Below are positions 7,288 through 14,661 of a stretch of DNA of 34,403 nt, one piece after another. This stretch comes from Candidatus Gottesmanbacteria bacterium (GTDB lineage Bacteria; Patescibacteriota; Microgenomatia; UBA10105; UBA927). The translations under genes and the position numbers were made by a program. A model generated the notes under the pieces. That model was given only the letters and a program-made list of their open reading frames with translations. It had not been told where the DNA came from and searched no databases. The first letter of the stretch is position 1; each line of letters opens with the position of its first letter. The DNA lies in NCBI GenBank assembly GCA_016214885.1, contig JACRMP010000009.1, positions 1-34,403 of the forward strand, given 5' to 3'.

Positions 7288-8160
7288 TCAGAGGGAGGCA
7301 CCGGGCGAAGGGAGACCGAAGTGATCGAATATGCCGATAATGCCGTTTTCATCTACATGCCCGCCGATAAATCCTGACGAGCCTCTTTCGGTAACCAGCT
7401 TTTTAAGGGGATCCTGACCGTTTTCCAGTGTGGCGGTAAGTCCCGTAAGTTCCATAAATTTCCAATCACTCGCGCTGTCTCCGACACTCAGGGTGTCTCT
7501 TGGATTAATACCGAGGTGGGAGAGAACGTTGAGTGTCGCCTGCCGTTTGGATACATTTTTTGGTGCAATATTACAAAACTGATGGGGATTGGCGATGGGG
7601 TGAATGCTCCACGTTGTTTCGATTGAGTCGGTAAAAGGGGCGAGCACTTCCGTTACTTTTGGTATACCGGACTCATCCGGTACTATGGGAAGAATTTTAT
7701 AGATTTCGTTTTTTTCCGCTATTGCTTTCAGCGAGTCAACCAGAACCGGTTCCTGCTGGAGTATATGCGTGTGTACACGGGTGAGGTCAGATACCTGTTG
7801 ATGCAGTACATAATAGGCATCTTTGGTATAGAGCTCCATGTAGAAGCCTCCGGCAAGACATGCACTCAAGACGCTGTTAGCGAGAGAAGCTGGTATCGGG
7901 TGGGATTCTATAACGGTATTTTTAATAGTGTCGATGACGATGCCTCCGGCAAAAGTTATGTGCGGATTGGCAAGATTAGCTGATTCAACAATGGATTTTA
8001 TTGAATAATGCGGCTTAGCGGTACACAAAACTACCGGGATACCCGCAGACGAAATTGTTTTGAGGTGGTGTATGACGTCAGTGTGCGGGTTGGGGGTGTT
8101 GTACCCGATTTTTTCGCCCACCAATACCCCGTCAATGTCCAAAAGAAGCGCCTTGATCAT
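7288..8160 (-). CDS. HAD-superfamily hydrolase (Cof/HAD-IIB-like phosphatase)
   Basis: A 290-aa HAD phosphatase. Motif I is LLLDIDGVL (Asp8 nucleophile, Asp10). Motif II is VVLCTAKP (Thr48). A large alpha/beta cap (about 85-200) lies between motifs II and III, as in type IIB. Motif III is Lys205 in VSKRQ. Motif IV is SVGDSASDWKFME (Asp228, Asp232). Type IIB members dephosphorylate sugar phosphates and similar small molecules; the substrate here is unknown. It has a very clear leaderless promoter and may co-transcribe the downstream PLP-fold gene. Confidence 0.85.
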   Translation of the reverse strand: MIKALLLDIDGVLVGEKIGYNTPNPHTDVIHHLKTISSAGIPVVLCTAKPHYSIKSIVESANLANPHITFAGGIVIDTIKNTVIESHPIPASLANSVLSACLAGGFYMELYTKDAYYVLHQQVSDLTRVHTHILQQEPVLVDSLKAIAEKNEIYKILPIVPDESGIPKVTEVLAPFTDSIETTWSIHPIANPHQFCNIAPKNVSKRQATLNVLSHLGINPRDTLSVGDSASDWKFMELTGLTATLENGQDPLKKLVTERGSSGFIGGHVDENGIIGIFDHFGLPSPGASL

Positions 8161-8166
8161 GTACCG

Positions 8167-8172
8167 ATTATA
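8167..8172 (-). promoter_or_regulatory. HAD gene promoter, extended -10 (TGGTATAAT), leaderless
   Basis: TATAAT preceded by TGG on the minus strand and followed by 6 nt and the ATG at 8160; one of the best examples of the window's leaderless layout. Confidence 0.75.
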
Positions 8173-8223
8173 CCAGAGTTACCGGATAAAAAGATCCATA
8201 TTCTCAAATGCCCTCAATAGTTG

Positions 8224-8229
8224 TATAGT
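8224..8229 (+). promoter_or_regulatory. possible -10 (TATAGT) of the kinase gene
   Basis: TATAGT 26 nt before the ATG at 8256, predicting a leader of about 20 nt. No Shine-Dalgarno is seen in that leader. Confidence 0.4.
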
Positions 8230-8255
8230 ACATTCACTGCCCCAAAGTTTGCTTC

Positions 8256-8972
8256 ATGAAAGAAAATATTTCCCGACAAGAAAAGCGTGAAAAAAAGCCT
8301 GAACAGCCGTTCCACGTGACGATTGTGGGACCTGCATGCTCCGGTAAGTCAACGCTTTTGGGTGCCATCCAGGACAAGGGGTTCACGGTGCATACTGAGC
8401 CAGTTAATCCTGTGTTCCCGCTGTTTGTTGAAAACCCCAAGAAGTTTGCGTTTGAAAACCAACTCCATAAAACAATCCAGCTTATGCAGTTAGAGATTCT
8501 GGATACCAAGGCAGAGGGTCTTACTAACCCGCATTTTCGAGAAAGCGGGGTTTTAGCGACCGAAGTATACAACCGGTACTTGCATGATCAGGGGTTGTTG
8601 TCTGATGACCAGTACGGGTATCTCCACTGGCTCCATGAACATCATATGGTGACATTCCCGACGCCGGATTTGGTGGTATATCTTCATGCACCTGATGCGG
8701 AGATACGTAAACGTATGTTGAAGCGCGACGGATTTGTGGCACATGACCCTGCGGAATTGCAGCCGTATTGGGACAGGCTTCTGGTTGATCTTGAAGATCG
8801 CGGGGTGCCTGTGTACCGGATAAATACCGGTGAGCATCCGGTGGGAGTTACCGAACAGCTCATTCTGGGCCAGGTGGAGAAACTTAAAGCAGGCGAGGGC
8901 ACAAAAAGGGTTTCTGCTCCGACACTCCGGTTTGCTAACGCCATGCGGTCCCCCGTTGCACAACTAGGCTAA
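8256..8972 (+). CDS. deoxynucleoside kinase-like P-loop protein
   Basis: A 238-aa nucleoside/nucleotide kinase. Walker A is IVGPACSGKSTL (GPACSGKS at 25-32). It is followed by a TEPVNPVF segment, then FAFENQLHKTIQLMQ, the substrate-pocket helix seen in deoxyadenosine/deoxyguanosine kinases. RESGVLATEVYNRYLHDQGL occupies the place of the family's DRS motif, and PDLVVYLHAPDAEIRKRMLKR is the Arg-rich lid. It would phosphorylate deoxynucleosides for salvage, in keeping with the purine nucleoside phosphorylase further along the window. The replacement of DRS by RES leaves some doubt about substrate. Its stop codon is immediately adjacent to that of the convergent MFS gene. Confidence 0.75.
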   Translation: MKENISRQEKREKKPEQPFHVTIVGPACSGKSTLLGAIQDKGFTVHTEPVNPVFPLFVENPKKFAFENQLHKTIQLMQLEILDTKAEGLTNPHFRESGVLATEVYNRYLHDQGLLSDDQYGYLHWLHEHHMVTFPTPDLVVYLHAPDAEIRKRMLKRDGFVAHDPAELQPYWDRLLVDLEDRGVPVYRINTGEHPVGVTEQLILGQVEKLKAGEGTKRVSAPTLRFANAMRSPVAQLG

Positions 8973-10142
8973 TTACTTTCCCGTCCCACCTTTTTTGTCG
9001 TGGGTAAATATCATCCGGTAGAAAATAAGCGGCAGGAGAAGCAGTATATGCGCCATTATCATAGCTGCTCTTGCGTCGAATCGGTCTGCGACAAATCCCA
9101 GTAGTACAGAAAATATACCAAAAAGTATGCTTCCCCCCAAAGATGCAATGGAGCTCATGGTGGCACGCTGTGCCTGGGTAAATTCTTTTTGGAGAAGGCT
9201 GTTTATGGCGACCGAGCCCGCGCCATAGGTGAGGGATGACGTCGTCATAAGTGCCGGTGATAATATTGTGGGGAAGATCAGGGCGATAAGGTTAACTATT
9301 CTGTTAAAGAGAATTTCAAAATTAAGTACTTTAAGATGGCTGAATCGGTTAATGATACGTCCGCTGAAGTGAAACCCCAGCGCCCCTCCTACATGGGAAA
9401 GAGAGTACGATATGCCGATCGCCCACAGCGGCCAGAGGGAGCTTATAAATACCGAGCGCAGGAAGAACGTGGACTCTCCTATGCCGAAGCGCAGAATAGA
9501 TGATGCGGTGAGAAGCTGTAGTTTATAGTTTTTTCGGAATTGGGACAATGACGCCCGCAGGTGAAAAAATACGTTAGTGACTTTTTCTGTATAAATTGTG
9601 GGTTCAGTAATCTGTAGCGCGATTACGAGGGCAATAATCTGCGGGATTACCGACGCCCACATGACCAGAGGGAAAGAAACGGATGCCATAATTCCTCCAA
9701 TACCGGTAGCTACCGCAAGCGCTATCTGGAACATACCGCTCGCTTTGCCCAGGTAGTCATGGTACTCATTTTCTTTGCCGGATTCTTTGAGGGTGTCATG
9801 GAGGAGGGCGTCATTGTTGCCGCTGTAGAACGCTCGGGAGATCCCCTGAAACACCGAGCCCAGAATCAGCGCCCAATAGGTTTGTGCCATTGCATAGAGG
9901 ATGACGCACAAAACAGAAGCAATCGCCCCCAGTACCATTGTTTTTTTCCTCCCTACCATGTCGGAGATGACCCCTGTTGGAACCTCAAAAACCGCTGATG
10001 ATACGTACGCAACGGAAAATACGCTCATGCCCAGTGCATAGGAGCCTGTCACTTGTGCAAAGTAAATAATCGCCACCGGGGCGAAAAATACAAAGTCGGT
10101 GAAGAAATTAAACCATGATAATAGCCTGATATTTCTGTGCAT
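8973..10142 (-). CDS. major facilitator superfamily transporter
   Basis: About 389 aa with twelve predicted membrane helices. The MFS motif A is clear between helices 2 and 3 (GVISDMVGRKKTMVLG), with a weaker echo between helices 8 and 9. The substrate is unknown; drug or metabolite efflux is usual for related sequences. The frame opens at an ATG at 10157, but the TATAAT box at 10160-10165 leaves only 2 nt before it. A transcript from that promoter would therefore start within codon 2 or 3, and the ATG at 10142 is the better start. The gene diverges from the RNHCP gene. Confidence 0.85.
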   Translation of the reverse strand: MHRNIRLLSWFNFFTDFVFFAPVAIIYFAQVTGSYALGMSVFSVAYVSSAVFEVPTGVISDMVGRKKTMVLGAIASVLCVILYAMAQTYWALILGSVFQGISRAFYSGNNDALLHDTLKESGKENEYHDYLGKASGMFQIALAVATGIGGIMASVSFPLVMWASVIPQIIALVIALQITEPTIYTEKVTNVFFHLRASLSQFRKNYKLQLLTASSILRFGIGESTFFLRSVFISSLWPLWAIGISYSLSHVGGALGFHFSGRIINRFSHLKVLNFEILFNRIVNLIALIFPTILSPALMTTSSLTYGAGSVAINSLLQKEFTQAQRATMSSIASLGGSILFGIFSVLLGFVADRFDARAAMIMAHILLLLPLIFYRMIFTHDKKGGTGK

Positions 10143-10159
10143 ACGATATTGACTCATTC

Positions 10160-10165
10160 ATTATA
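10160..10165 (-). promoter_or_regulatory. MFS gene promoter -10 (TATAAT)
   Basis: TATAAT on the minus strand. The predicted transcription start near 10153 falls after the first ATG (10157) and about 11 nt before the ATG at 10142. Confidence 0.55.
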
Positions 10166-10209
10166 GCCGATTCATGGGTAGGCTCCAGGAAATTTCATAA
10201 TAAATCTTA

Positions 10210-10215
10210 TATAAT
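10210..10215 (+). promoter_or_regulatory. RNHCP gene promoter -10 (TATAAT), leaderless
   Basis: TATAAT followed by 9 nt and an ATG at 10225. This ATG opens a 20-codon frame that stops at about 10287, in a different frame from the RNHCP domain; see the gene entry. Confidence 0.6.
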
Positions 10216-10224
10216 AGAAGCTGG

Positions 10225-10694
10225 ATGTTTAAGTTAAGTACTTCTCAGAAAGATTTTGTTCTCGTCAGACATCATTCCGGTGTCTGACTTGTCGTGCCAT
10301 CGTCTCCAATATTTCCGTAGGAACCAAGCATAGAAATCATTGTCCGTTATGTCTGTGGTCACGCCATTTGGATGAAACTATTCCCGGCGACAGAATGTCT
10401 TTGTGCGGCGCCCGTATGAAGCCGATAGGACTGATGTTTAAACATGCACAAGTGAATCCGTTTACGGGAAGAACAAACGGCGACCTCATGATTGTCCACG
10501 AGTGTACAAATTGCGGCAAAATATCACCGAACAGAATAGCGGGTGATGACAATGTGTATATGATTTTGAGCATATTGGATGAATCCTTATCTGTCAGTGA
10601 CACAGTGGGAATAAGATTGCTACAACGGGGCATATCCATGCTTACTCAAGCTGATAAAAATGATGTAAAGACAGCGCTCTTTGGACTGCGGTAG
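10225..10694 (+). CDS. RNHCP zinc-ribbon domain protein with a frame-disrupted 5' end
   Basis: The name-giving motif reads RNHCPLCLWSRHLD, preceded by FRCLTC and followed by PGDR, LCGARMKPIGL, IVHECTNCGK and NRIAGDDN. These are the full set of RNHCP landmarks with paired Cys/His metal ligands; function is unknown. The domain frame is open from 10233 to 10694 but has no ATG, GTG or TTG before the domain; its first standard start (TTG 10368) would cut off half the ligands. The well-placed ATG at 10225 instead reads MFKLSTSQKDF and then runs out of frame. A -1 shift at the T run 10254-10257 would join the two. Either one base has been lost here (mutation or sequencing error) or frameshifting occurs. 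The domain itself is secure; the start is not. Confidence 0.75.
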
Positions 10695-10703
10695 GTACCG
10701 TGA

Positions 10704-10709
10704 TATAGT
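10704..10709 (+). promoter_or_regulatory. DUF1697 gene promoter -10 (TATAGT), leaderless
   Basis: TATAGT followed by 7 nt and the ATG at 10717. A TTGGAC at 10681-10686 lies 17 bp upstream and may be the -35. Confidence 0.65.
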
Positions 10710-10716
10710 TATTCAC

Positions 10717-11253
10717 ATGAAATACGTAGCGCTTCTCCGCGGGATAAACGTAGGCGGCAATAACAAAATAAAAATGGCGGATTTAAAGATCGCCGTTGAA
10801 AAAGCTGGATATGCCAATGTGGTCACACTTATCCAGAGTGGTAATGTAATTTTTGATTCCGCAATTCTCGATCAGAAGAAAATTGCCAAACAGCTGGAAC
10901 AGGTTATTCTCAAAACATTCGGGGTAGTAAGCCGGGTTGTGATCCGGTCGCTTCCGCAAATGAAAAAGGTTATAAGTAATATGCCTGCGTCGTGGAAAAA
11001 GGATGACATCAGAAAATACGTGGCGTTTATTAAAGAGCCGGTGACTGCTGCTTCTGCCGCTAAACAAATTCCCGTCCGTGAAGGGGTAGATATATTAGAT
11101 GTAGGGGACGGTGACCTGTATATGGCGACGAAAATGGAAGGTCTCACTAAAAGCGGATATACCAAAATTGTGGGGACAAAAATATACCAGGATATGACGA
11201 TGAGGAATTTCAACACAACGTTGAAAATTCTCGCCCTTATGGAGGGAAGGTAG
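10717..11253 (+). CDS. DUF1697 family protein
   Basis: A 178-aa protein with the family's opening motif YVALLRGINVGGNNKIKMADLK, then VVTLIQSGNVIFDS and, near the C-terminus, a SGYTKIVGT/MRNFNTTLKI segment in place of the usual TxRNWNT-like motif. DUF1697 is a common bacterial alpha/beta family without an established activity. The frame is open to 10681, but the start at 10717 is fixed by the conserved N-terminus and by a -10 box 7 nt upstream. It stands alone between the RNHCP gene and a pentein-fold gene, each with its own promoter. Confidence 0.88.
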   Translation: MKYVALLRGINVGGNNKIKMADLKIAVEKAGYANVVTLIQSGNVIFDSAILDQKKIAKQLEQVILKTFGVVSRVVIRSLPQMKKVISNMPASWKKDDIRKYVAFIKEPVTAASAAKQIPVREGVDILDVGDGDLYMATKMEGLTKSGYTKIVGTKIYQDMTMRNFNTTLKILALMEGR

Positions 11254-11282
11254 TCGGTTTTGTATTTGTAGAACGATTTGCC

Positions 11283-11288
11283 TATAAT
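11283..11288 (+). promoter_or_regulatory. pentein gene promoter -10 (TATAAT), leaderless
   Basis: TATAAT followed by 7 nt and the ATG at 11296; TTGTAT at 11260-11265 is spaced 17 bp upstream as a possible -35. It overlaps the alternative ATG at 11287. Confidence 0.7.
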
Positions 11289-11295
11289 GGCGCAG

Positions 11296-12132
11296 ATGTC
11301 TGCAGCTATTCAGGAATCATCCCGTTATTACAATCCGGGCGTTCTTAATACCCATTTATTACCCCGGGCAAAAAGAATAGCTATTTATTTGTTGCCCTAT
11401 ACGAAATCTTTAGATATTGAAGATTCTCTGGAAGAATTGCCTTTTCCTGTGATCACCATGCGGTTGCCGTTTAAAACTGCTAAAGAAGATGGCATCTTTC
11501 CCCAAGATGCAGGAATGGTTGTTGATGGTGTATTCCATACGACGCAGAAAGTTTTCCGGGAGATTGGCAGTTTATTTAATCAGGCTGATTTGCCTAAATT
11601 ATGGGGACGGGTGCGTCATATGATTGTCGACCGTGCTCCGGACGGGGGGAGTGCCGCTGTTTCCAGTACAAGCAGGGATGTAGTGACTACCGATAGAGGC
11701 GCTGTTGCGCTGTTTGGTAGTCACGGATATAGAACATATAAATTGCCCGATGGGACATTAAAACGGTTACGCGGTCTGTACCCGAATGACTGGACGTACG
11801 TATTATCCAGTCATGTGGATCATGTGGCCACCCTCGTGGATGAATCCGATGGGGTGACACTATTTATAGATGAACACGTTGACCGGTTGCTAACCAGGCG
11901 GGCGTTTCCCAGAGGTTGGAATATTTCACCGGTCGATCATGGTGAAGTCCAGGAAGGTGTTCTCAATCTCGCCTTTTTGGGGAAACGGCATGTCCTCGCA
12001 CCTGAGCGTATGAGAAGCACTGAATTAGGAGAGCGAATAAGCCGCAATCGACGCGTAGTCTATCAGCCACAAAGTATCGTGAGTGATTATGCCGGCGCCA
12101 AGTGTAGGTCGCTTCTCCTGTCGTTGATGTAG
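11296..12132 (+). CDS. pentein-fold (guanidino-modifying superfamily) protein
   Basis: A 278-aa protein I assign by motif spacing to the amidinotransferase/arginine deiminase/dimethylargininase fold. FPQDAGMVVDG (Asp71) corresponds to the RDPG-like N-terminal motif. SSHVDHVATLVDE (His173, Asp175) corresponds to the HLDxVF motif carrying the catalytic His. The extreme C-terminus YAGAKCRSLLLSL (Cys270) matches the GGxxC nucleophile motif. A Cys hydrolase or transferase acting on a guanidinium substrate (arginine, agmatine or methylarginine) is therefore plausible, but the motifs are divergent and the substrate unknown. No arginine-catabolism neighbours are present. The ATG at 11296 is chosen from the 7-nt spacing to TATAAT. 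Confidence 0.62.
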   Translation: MSAAIQESSRYYNPGVLNTHLLPRAKRIAIYLLPYTKSLDIEDSLEELPFPVITMRLPFKTAKEDGIFPQDAGMVVDGVFHTTQKVFREIGSLFNQADLPKLWGRVRHMIVDRAPDGGSAAVSSTSRDVVTTDRGAVALFGSHGYRTYKLPDGTLKRLRGLYPNDWTYVLSSHVDHVATLVDESDGVTLFIDEHVDRLLTRRAFPRGWNISPVDHGEVQEGVLNLAFLGKRHVLAPERMRSTELGERISRNRRVVYQPQSIVSDYAGAKCRSLLLSLM

Positions 12133-12160
12133 CTGGATTATAAAAAAGGGTATTTTAGGG

Positions 12161-12166
12161 TATAAT
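12161..12166 (+). promoter_or_regulatory. tRNA-Gln promoter -10 (TATAAT)
   Basis: TATAAT 10 nt before the mature 5' end of tRNA-Gln, predicting only a few nucleotides of leader. Confidence 0.65.
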
Positions 12167-12176
12167 AAGCCATACT

Positions 12177-12247
12177 TGCGGGATCGTATAATGGTAGTAC
12201 AGCAGACTCTGAATCTGCTTATCTAGGTTCGAGTCCTAGTCCCGCAG
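12177..12247 (+). tRNA. tRNA-Gln (anticodon CUG)
   Basis: Cloverleaf folds by eye. The acceptor is TGCGGGA/TCCCGCA (7 bp), the D-stem GTAT/GTAC with GG in the loop, the anticodon stem GCAGA/TCTGC with loop CTCTGAA (anticodon CTG), and the T-stem CTAGG/CCTAG with loop TTCGAGT. The discriminator is G, as usual for Gln. CCA is not encoded (GCA then TAT). A near copy of its 3' end lies 182 bp downstream. Confidence 0.95.
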
Positions 12248-12259
12248 CATATGCAAACT

Positions 12260-12277
12260 CTGCCCCGGATGGGGCAG
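12260..12277 (+). terminator. probable tRNA-Gln terminator
   Basis: Perfect 7-bp stem CTGCCCC/GGGGCAG with loop GGAT, 12 nt after the tRNA, followed by a modest T-rich stretch (TATTTGTATA). Confidence 0.65.
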
Positions 12278-12300
12278 TATTTGTATATACGGGACATTAG

Positions 12301-12471
12301 ATGAGAACCTATCCGACGAAGGAGGAATGGTTCGGGAGTACGATGCATTATTGCAACAACGATTGCAATAATAAGCGTAATACTCATGGAGTCCCGTTGT
12401 ACGGGACGAACATCGTCCTAGTCCCACAGCAAAAGGCGAGGCGAACAAATCATGTTGCGCCGGGAAAATAA
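12301..12471 (+). CDS. possible small ORF of 56 codons
   Basis: Open frame from ATG 12301 to TAA 12471, beginning MRTYPTKEEWFG and containing CNNDCNNK. I recognise no family. A TATATA-like box lies about 15 nt upstream and there is no Shine-Dalgarno. It covers three palindromes and the near copy of the tRNA-Gln 3' end, so the region may equally be non-coding and the frame open by chance. Low confidence. Confidence 0.2.
   Translation: MRTYPTKEEWFGSTMHYCNNDCNNKRNTHGVPLYGTNIVLVPQQKARRTNHVAPGK
12347..12372. repeat. 10-bp inverted repeat, 6-nt loop
   Basis: ATTATTGCAA and TTGCAATAAT around the loop CAACGA; perfect pairing. One of three hairpins between the tRNA-Gln terminator and the PH-domain gene. 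Confidence 0.75.
12391..12407. repeat. 6-bp inverted repeat, 5-nt loop
   Basis: GTCCCG/CGGGAC around TTGTA, perfect pairing, 7 nt before the near copy of the tRNA-Gln 3' end. Confidence 0.65.
12415..12431 (+). repeat. near copy of the tRNA-Gln 3' end
   Basis: Matches 12233-12249 (GTCCTAGTCCCGCAGCA) at 16 of 17 positions, with G to A at the twelfth. It covers the end of the T-loop, the 3' T-stem strand, the 3' acceptor strand and three bases beyond. No matching 5' half is visible here, so it is not a second tRNA. Confidence 0.7.
12440..12461. repeat. inverted repeat GGCGAACA/TGTTGCGCC
   Basis: Stem of 8 bp with a single bulged G and loop AATCA. It lies between the tRNA copy and the 3' end of the minus-strand PH-domain gene, and may act as that gene's 3' structure; no clear U-tract follows on either strand. 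Confidence 0.5.
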
Positions 12472-12486
12472 TTTGACGTATCTGTC

Positions 12487-13098
12487 TTATCCTTTGGGTT
12501 TATATTCCGTCTGGTACCCCGGATTTTCTGAAGGCCTGAGTTTATTCGGATAATTCCAGTCGGTTTTAATATTGACGGATACTGTTTTAATTTTTTTAAA
12601 TACTTCATACGGGTTGGTAATGGCGGTAAGTGAATCATATACCGGAGTTCCCTTGTTGCCGGTAAGTCCTGTATTTATTCTTATCGAACCAACTCCAAAC
12701 ATATTTTCGATAGGATTGACATCCACCCGGAGATCCATGATTTTGTCGTAATCTGCGGACTTAAAATCTATTCCCCAGAATCCGCTCCTGAGAATAACCC
12801 GTTTGTTGGTGATGGAGTAGTGTGTGTTGTTAAACACCAGGAAGAGTTTGATCATATTAAAAATTCCGATCCACAGAGGAGCCAGATGCAGTACAAAAAA
12901 CGGAATGAGAAATGCAGCCATGCTGCCGGGCGCTGCGGCGGTGTTTCTTATAAACGCATAATCCATAATGCCCCACAGTATGCCAAAGGCCAAAAGGGGC
13001 AAGCCGTTCACGATAAAGGGAATGAATGTCGGCCCGCCTTCCCAAAGGATTTTTTCGTCGGCATCGAGGATGTGGCTCATTTGGTCCGGGGTATTCAT
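12487..13098 (-). CDS. bacterial PH-domain membrane protein (YdbT/DUF304-like)
   Basis: About 203 aa. After a short N-terminus (DADEKILWEGGP, the typical opening of these proteins) come two hydrophobic segments, about 25-47 and 55-88. A C-terminal bacterial PH-like domain follows, with HYSITNKRVILRSGFWGIDFKSADYDKIMDLRVDVNPIENMFGVGSIRI. Family members are membrane-associated and of unclear function. The frame extends upstream to 13215 but that part is not protein-like; I choose ATG 13098 (13080 is the alternative). The gene diverges from a small membrane protein gene. Confidence 0.82.
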   Translation of the reverse strand: MNTPDQMSHILDADEKILWEGGPTFIPFIVNGLPLLAFGILWGIMDYAFIRNTAAAPGSMAAFLIPFFVLHLAPLWIGIFNMIKLFLVFNNTHYSITNKRVILRSGFWGIDFKSADYDKIMDLRVDVNPIENMFGVGSIRINTGLTGNKGTPVYDSLTAITNPYEVFKKIKTVSVNIKTDWNYPNKLRPSENPGYQTEYKPKG

Positions 13099-13188
13099 AG
13101 ATATACTCGCATTTAGTATCAGGCGTTCAGTGAGAGAAATCAAGCGTATATTACCGCGCAGCCGTGGTAAATCAGAACAAATGTTTGC

Positions 13189-13194
13189 TATCAT
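13189..13194 (+). promoter_or_regulatory. -10 (TATCAT) of the small membrane protein gene, leaderless
   Basis: TATCAT followed by 6 nt and the ATG at 13201. Confidence 0.55.
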
Positions 13195-13200
13195 ACATAT

Positions 13201-13455
13201 ATGATTTTCATTCATGTCATCATTGCTGTTCTCAGTCTGTTTACCGCATCACTTACCGCTTACCGTCCGACAAAGGGAAAACTCATTTTCACCTATATCA
13301 TGACAGTAGGGACACTTATCAGCGGAGTATCCTTAATGGTTCTGGAATCAGCCGCCGCTGCAAAAGTGTGTATTAGCGGAGGCGTGTATTTAGTTGGGGT
13401 GATCAGTCTTATCCTCATCGCCCGCCGGAAAATTGCTGCCGCCCTCCTTTACTAA
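13201..13455 (+). CDS. small three-helix membrane protein, unknown function
   Basis: An 84-aa hydrophobic protein with helices at about 3-20, 28-48 and 57-75, a short loop YRPTKGK, and a basic RRK near the C-terminus. I recognise no family. The leaderless promoter spacing and intact frame support it as real. It ends about 30 nt before the helicase start, but the helicase has its own -10 box. Confidence 0.6.
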   Translation: MIFIHVIIAVLSLFTASLTAYRPTKGKLIFTYIMTVGTLISGVSLMVLESAAAAKVCISGGVYLVGVISLILIARRKIAAALLY

Positions 13456-13470
13456 AATAAGCGGCTCCTC

Positions 13471-13476
13471 TATAGT
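13471..13476 (+). promoter_or_regulatory. helicase gene promoter -10 (TATAGT)
   Basis: TATAGT 10 nt before the ATG at 13487, giving a leader of about 3 nt. Confidence 0.55.
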
Positions 13477-13486
13477 GAGACTCCGT

Positions 13487-14659
13487 ATGCCCGTACTCTC
13501 CAATGACCAAAAAGCAGCCCTCGACCACGTCATGGAGTGGTATACCAAAGATCGGGAAAATATGCCGTTTGTAACCTTGGGCGGTTACGCCGGAACAGGT
13601 AAGACCACGCTCATCGGTGTTATCCGGCGCGAACTCCATAAAATAGATCCCGGGCTCAAAGTGGGATTTGTCAGCTTCACCGGAAAAGCGGCAAGGATTC
13701 TTAAAACCAAAATCAAAGAGGCAGAAGTAATGTTCAGGCAGGATACGGTGGGTACCATCCACTCGCTTATCTATACACCCATTCTTAACGCTAAAGAAGA
13801 GATAGTGGGTTGGAAAACAAAAGAGGAGATAGAATGCAGCCTCATCATCGTTGATGAGGCGAGCATGGTGGACGCACTCATCTGGGAACACCTCAAGTCC
13901 TACCGCGTTCCCATGATTGTTGTGGGTGACCACGGACAGCTGCCGCCCATTAGGGGAAACTTTACCCTCATGCAGTCTCCGAATCTTAAGCTGGAAGAAA
14001 TTCACCGGCAGGCAAAGAAAAACCCGATTATCGGCGTATCCATAACCGCAAGGGAAACGGGCAACATCCCTACGGGAAGATATGGAGATACTGTGGTTAA
14101 GTACGGCCGCGAAAACAGTGAGACGCCGGAGATACTGCAGGAAATGCTGAATAATTATCATCCAGAAACACTCATTCTTTGCGGGTACAACAAAACAAGA
14201 AAACGCTTAAACGCATTTATCAGAAACGCACTTGGCATAGAATCCAAGGAGCCGGTCGAAGGGGACAGGGTTATATGTCTTAGAAATAACCATAAAGCGC
14301 AGATTTATAACGGTATGCTCGGAACAGTAACCCGAATATCACGGAAAAATGACCAAGTGTATGCTGCCGATATAGAAATTGACGGGGAGGATGATATGTA
14401 TTCGGGGTTTATTGCCGTCGACCAGTTTGATGCGGACACGGCGCTCAACTTTACCGAGAATAGACGGTTATTTAACGGTATTGATTTATTTGATTTCGGG
14501 TATGCGCTTACTGTCCATAAAGCGCAGGGGTCTCAGGCGCGGAAGGTAATTCTGTTTGAGGAGCGTTTCTCCAAAATGTCCGATGATGACTGGAAGCGCT
14601 GGCTCTATACAGCAGTCACCAGGGCTGAGGAGGAGCTCTATATCTTTCCCTCGCCATGA
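13487..14659 (+). CDS. superfamily 1 DNA helicase (RecD/Dda-like)
   Basis: A 390-aa SF1 helicase. Motif I is TLGGYAGTGKTTLIG near residue 30. The Walker B box is LIIVDEASMVD. Motif III is VGDHGQLPPI. LEEIHRQAKKNPII (motif IV region) follows. The C-terminal UvrD_C_2-like domain has YALTVHKAQGSQ (motif V) and WLYTAVTRAEEELYI (motif VI). The size and the lack of a long N-terminus resemble Dda and short RecD-type 5'-3' helicases rather than UvrD. It probably unwinds DNA in repair or recombination; no RecB or RecC partner is in the window. The ATG at 13487 is preferred over longer forms because of the -10 box 10 nt upstream. Confidence 0.88.
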   Translation: MPVLSNDQKAALDHVMEWYTKDRENMPFVTLGGYAGTGKTTLIGVIRRELHKIDPGLKVGFVSFTGKAARILKTKIKEAEVMFRQDTVGTIHSLIYTPILNAKEEIVGWKTKEEIECSLIIVDEASMVDALIWEHLKSYRVPMIVVGDHGQLPPIRGNFTLMQSPNLKLEEIHRQAKKNPIIGVSITARETGNIPTGRYGDTVVKYGRENSETPEILQEMLNNYHPETLILCGYNKTRKRLNAFIRNALGIESKEPVEGDRVICLRNNHKAQIYNGMLGTVTRISRKNDQVYAADIEIDGEDDMYSGFIAVDQFDADTALNFTENRRLFNGIDLFDFGYALTVHKAQGSQARKVILFEERFSKMSDDDWKRWLYTAVTRAEEELYIFPSP

Positions 14660-14661
14660 CG

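Noticed and set aside
10368-10694. RNHCP gene starting at TTG 10368
   Set aside because: This start would remove FRCLTC and RNHCPLC, half of the metal ligands; the domain clearly extends upstream to at least 10275.
12301-12471. Second complete tRNA gene downstream of tRNA-Gln
   Set aside because: Only the 3' 17 bases match; there is no 5' acceptor strand, D-arm or anticodon arm that folds with it.
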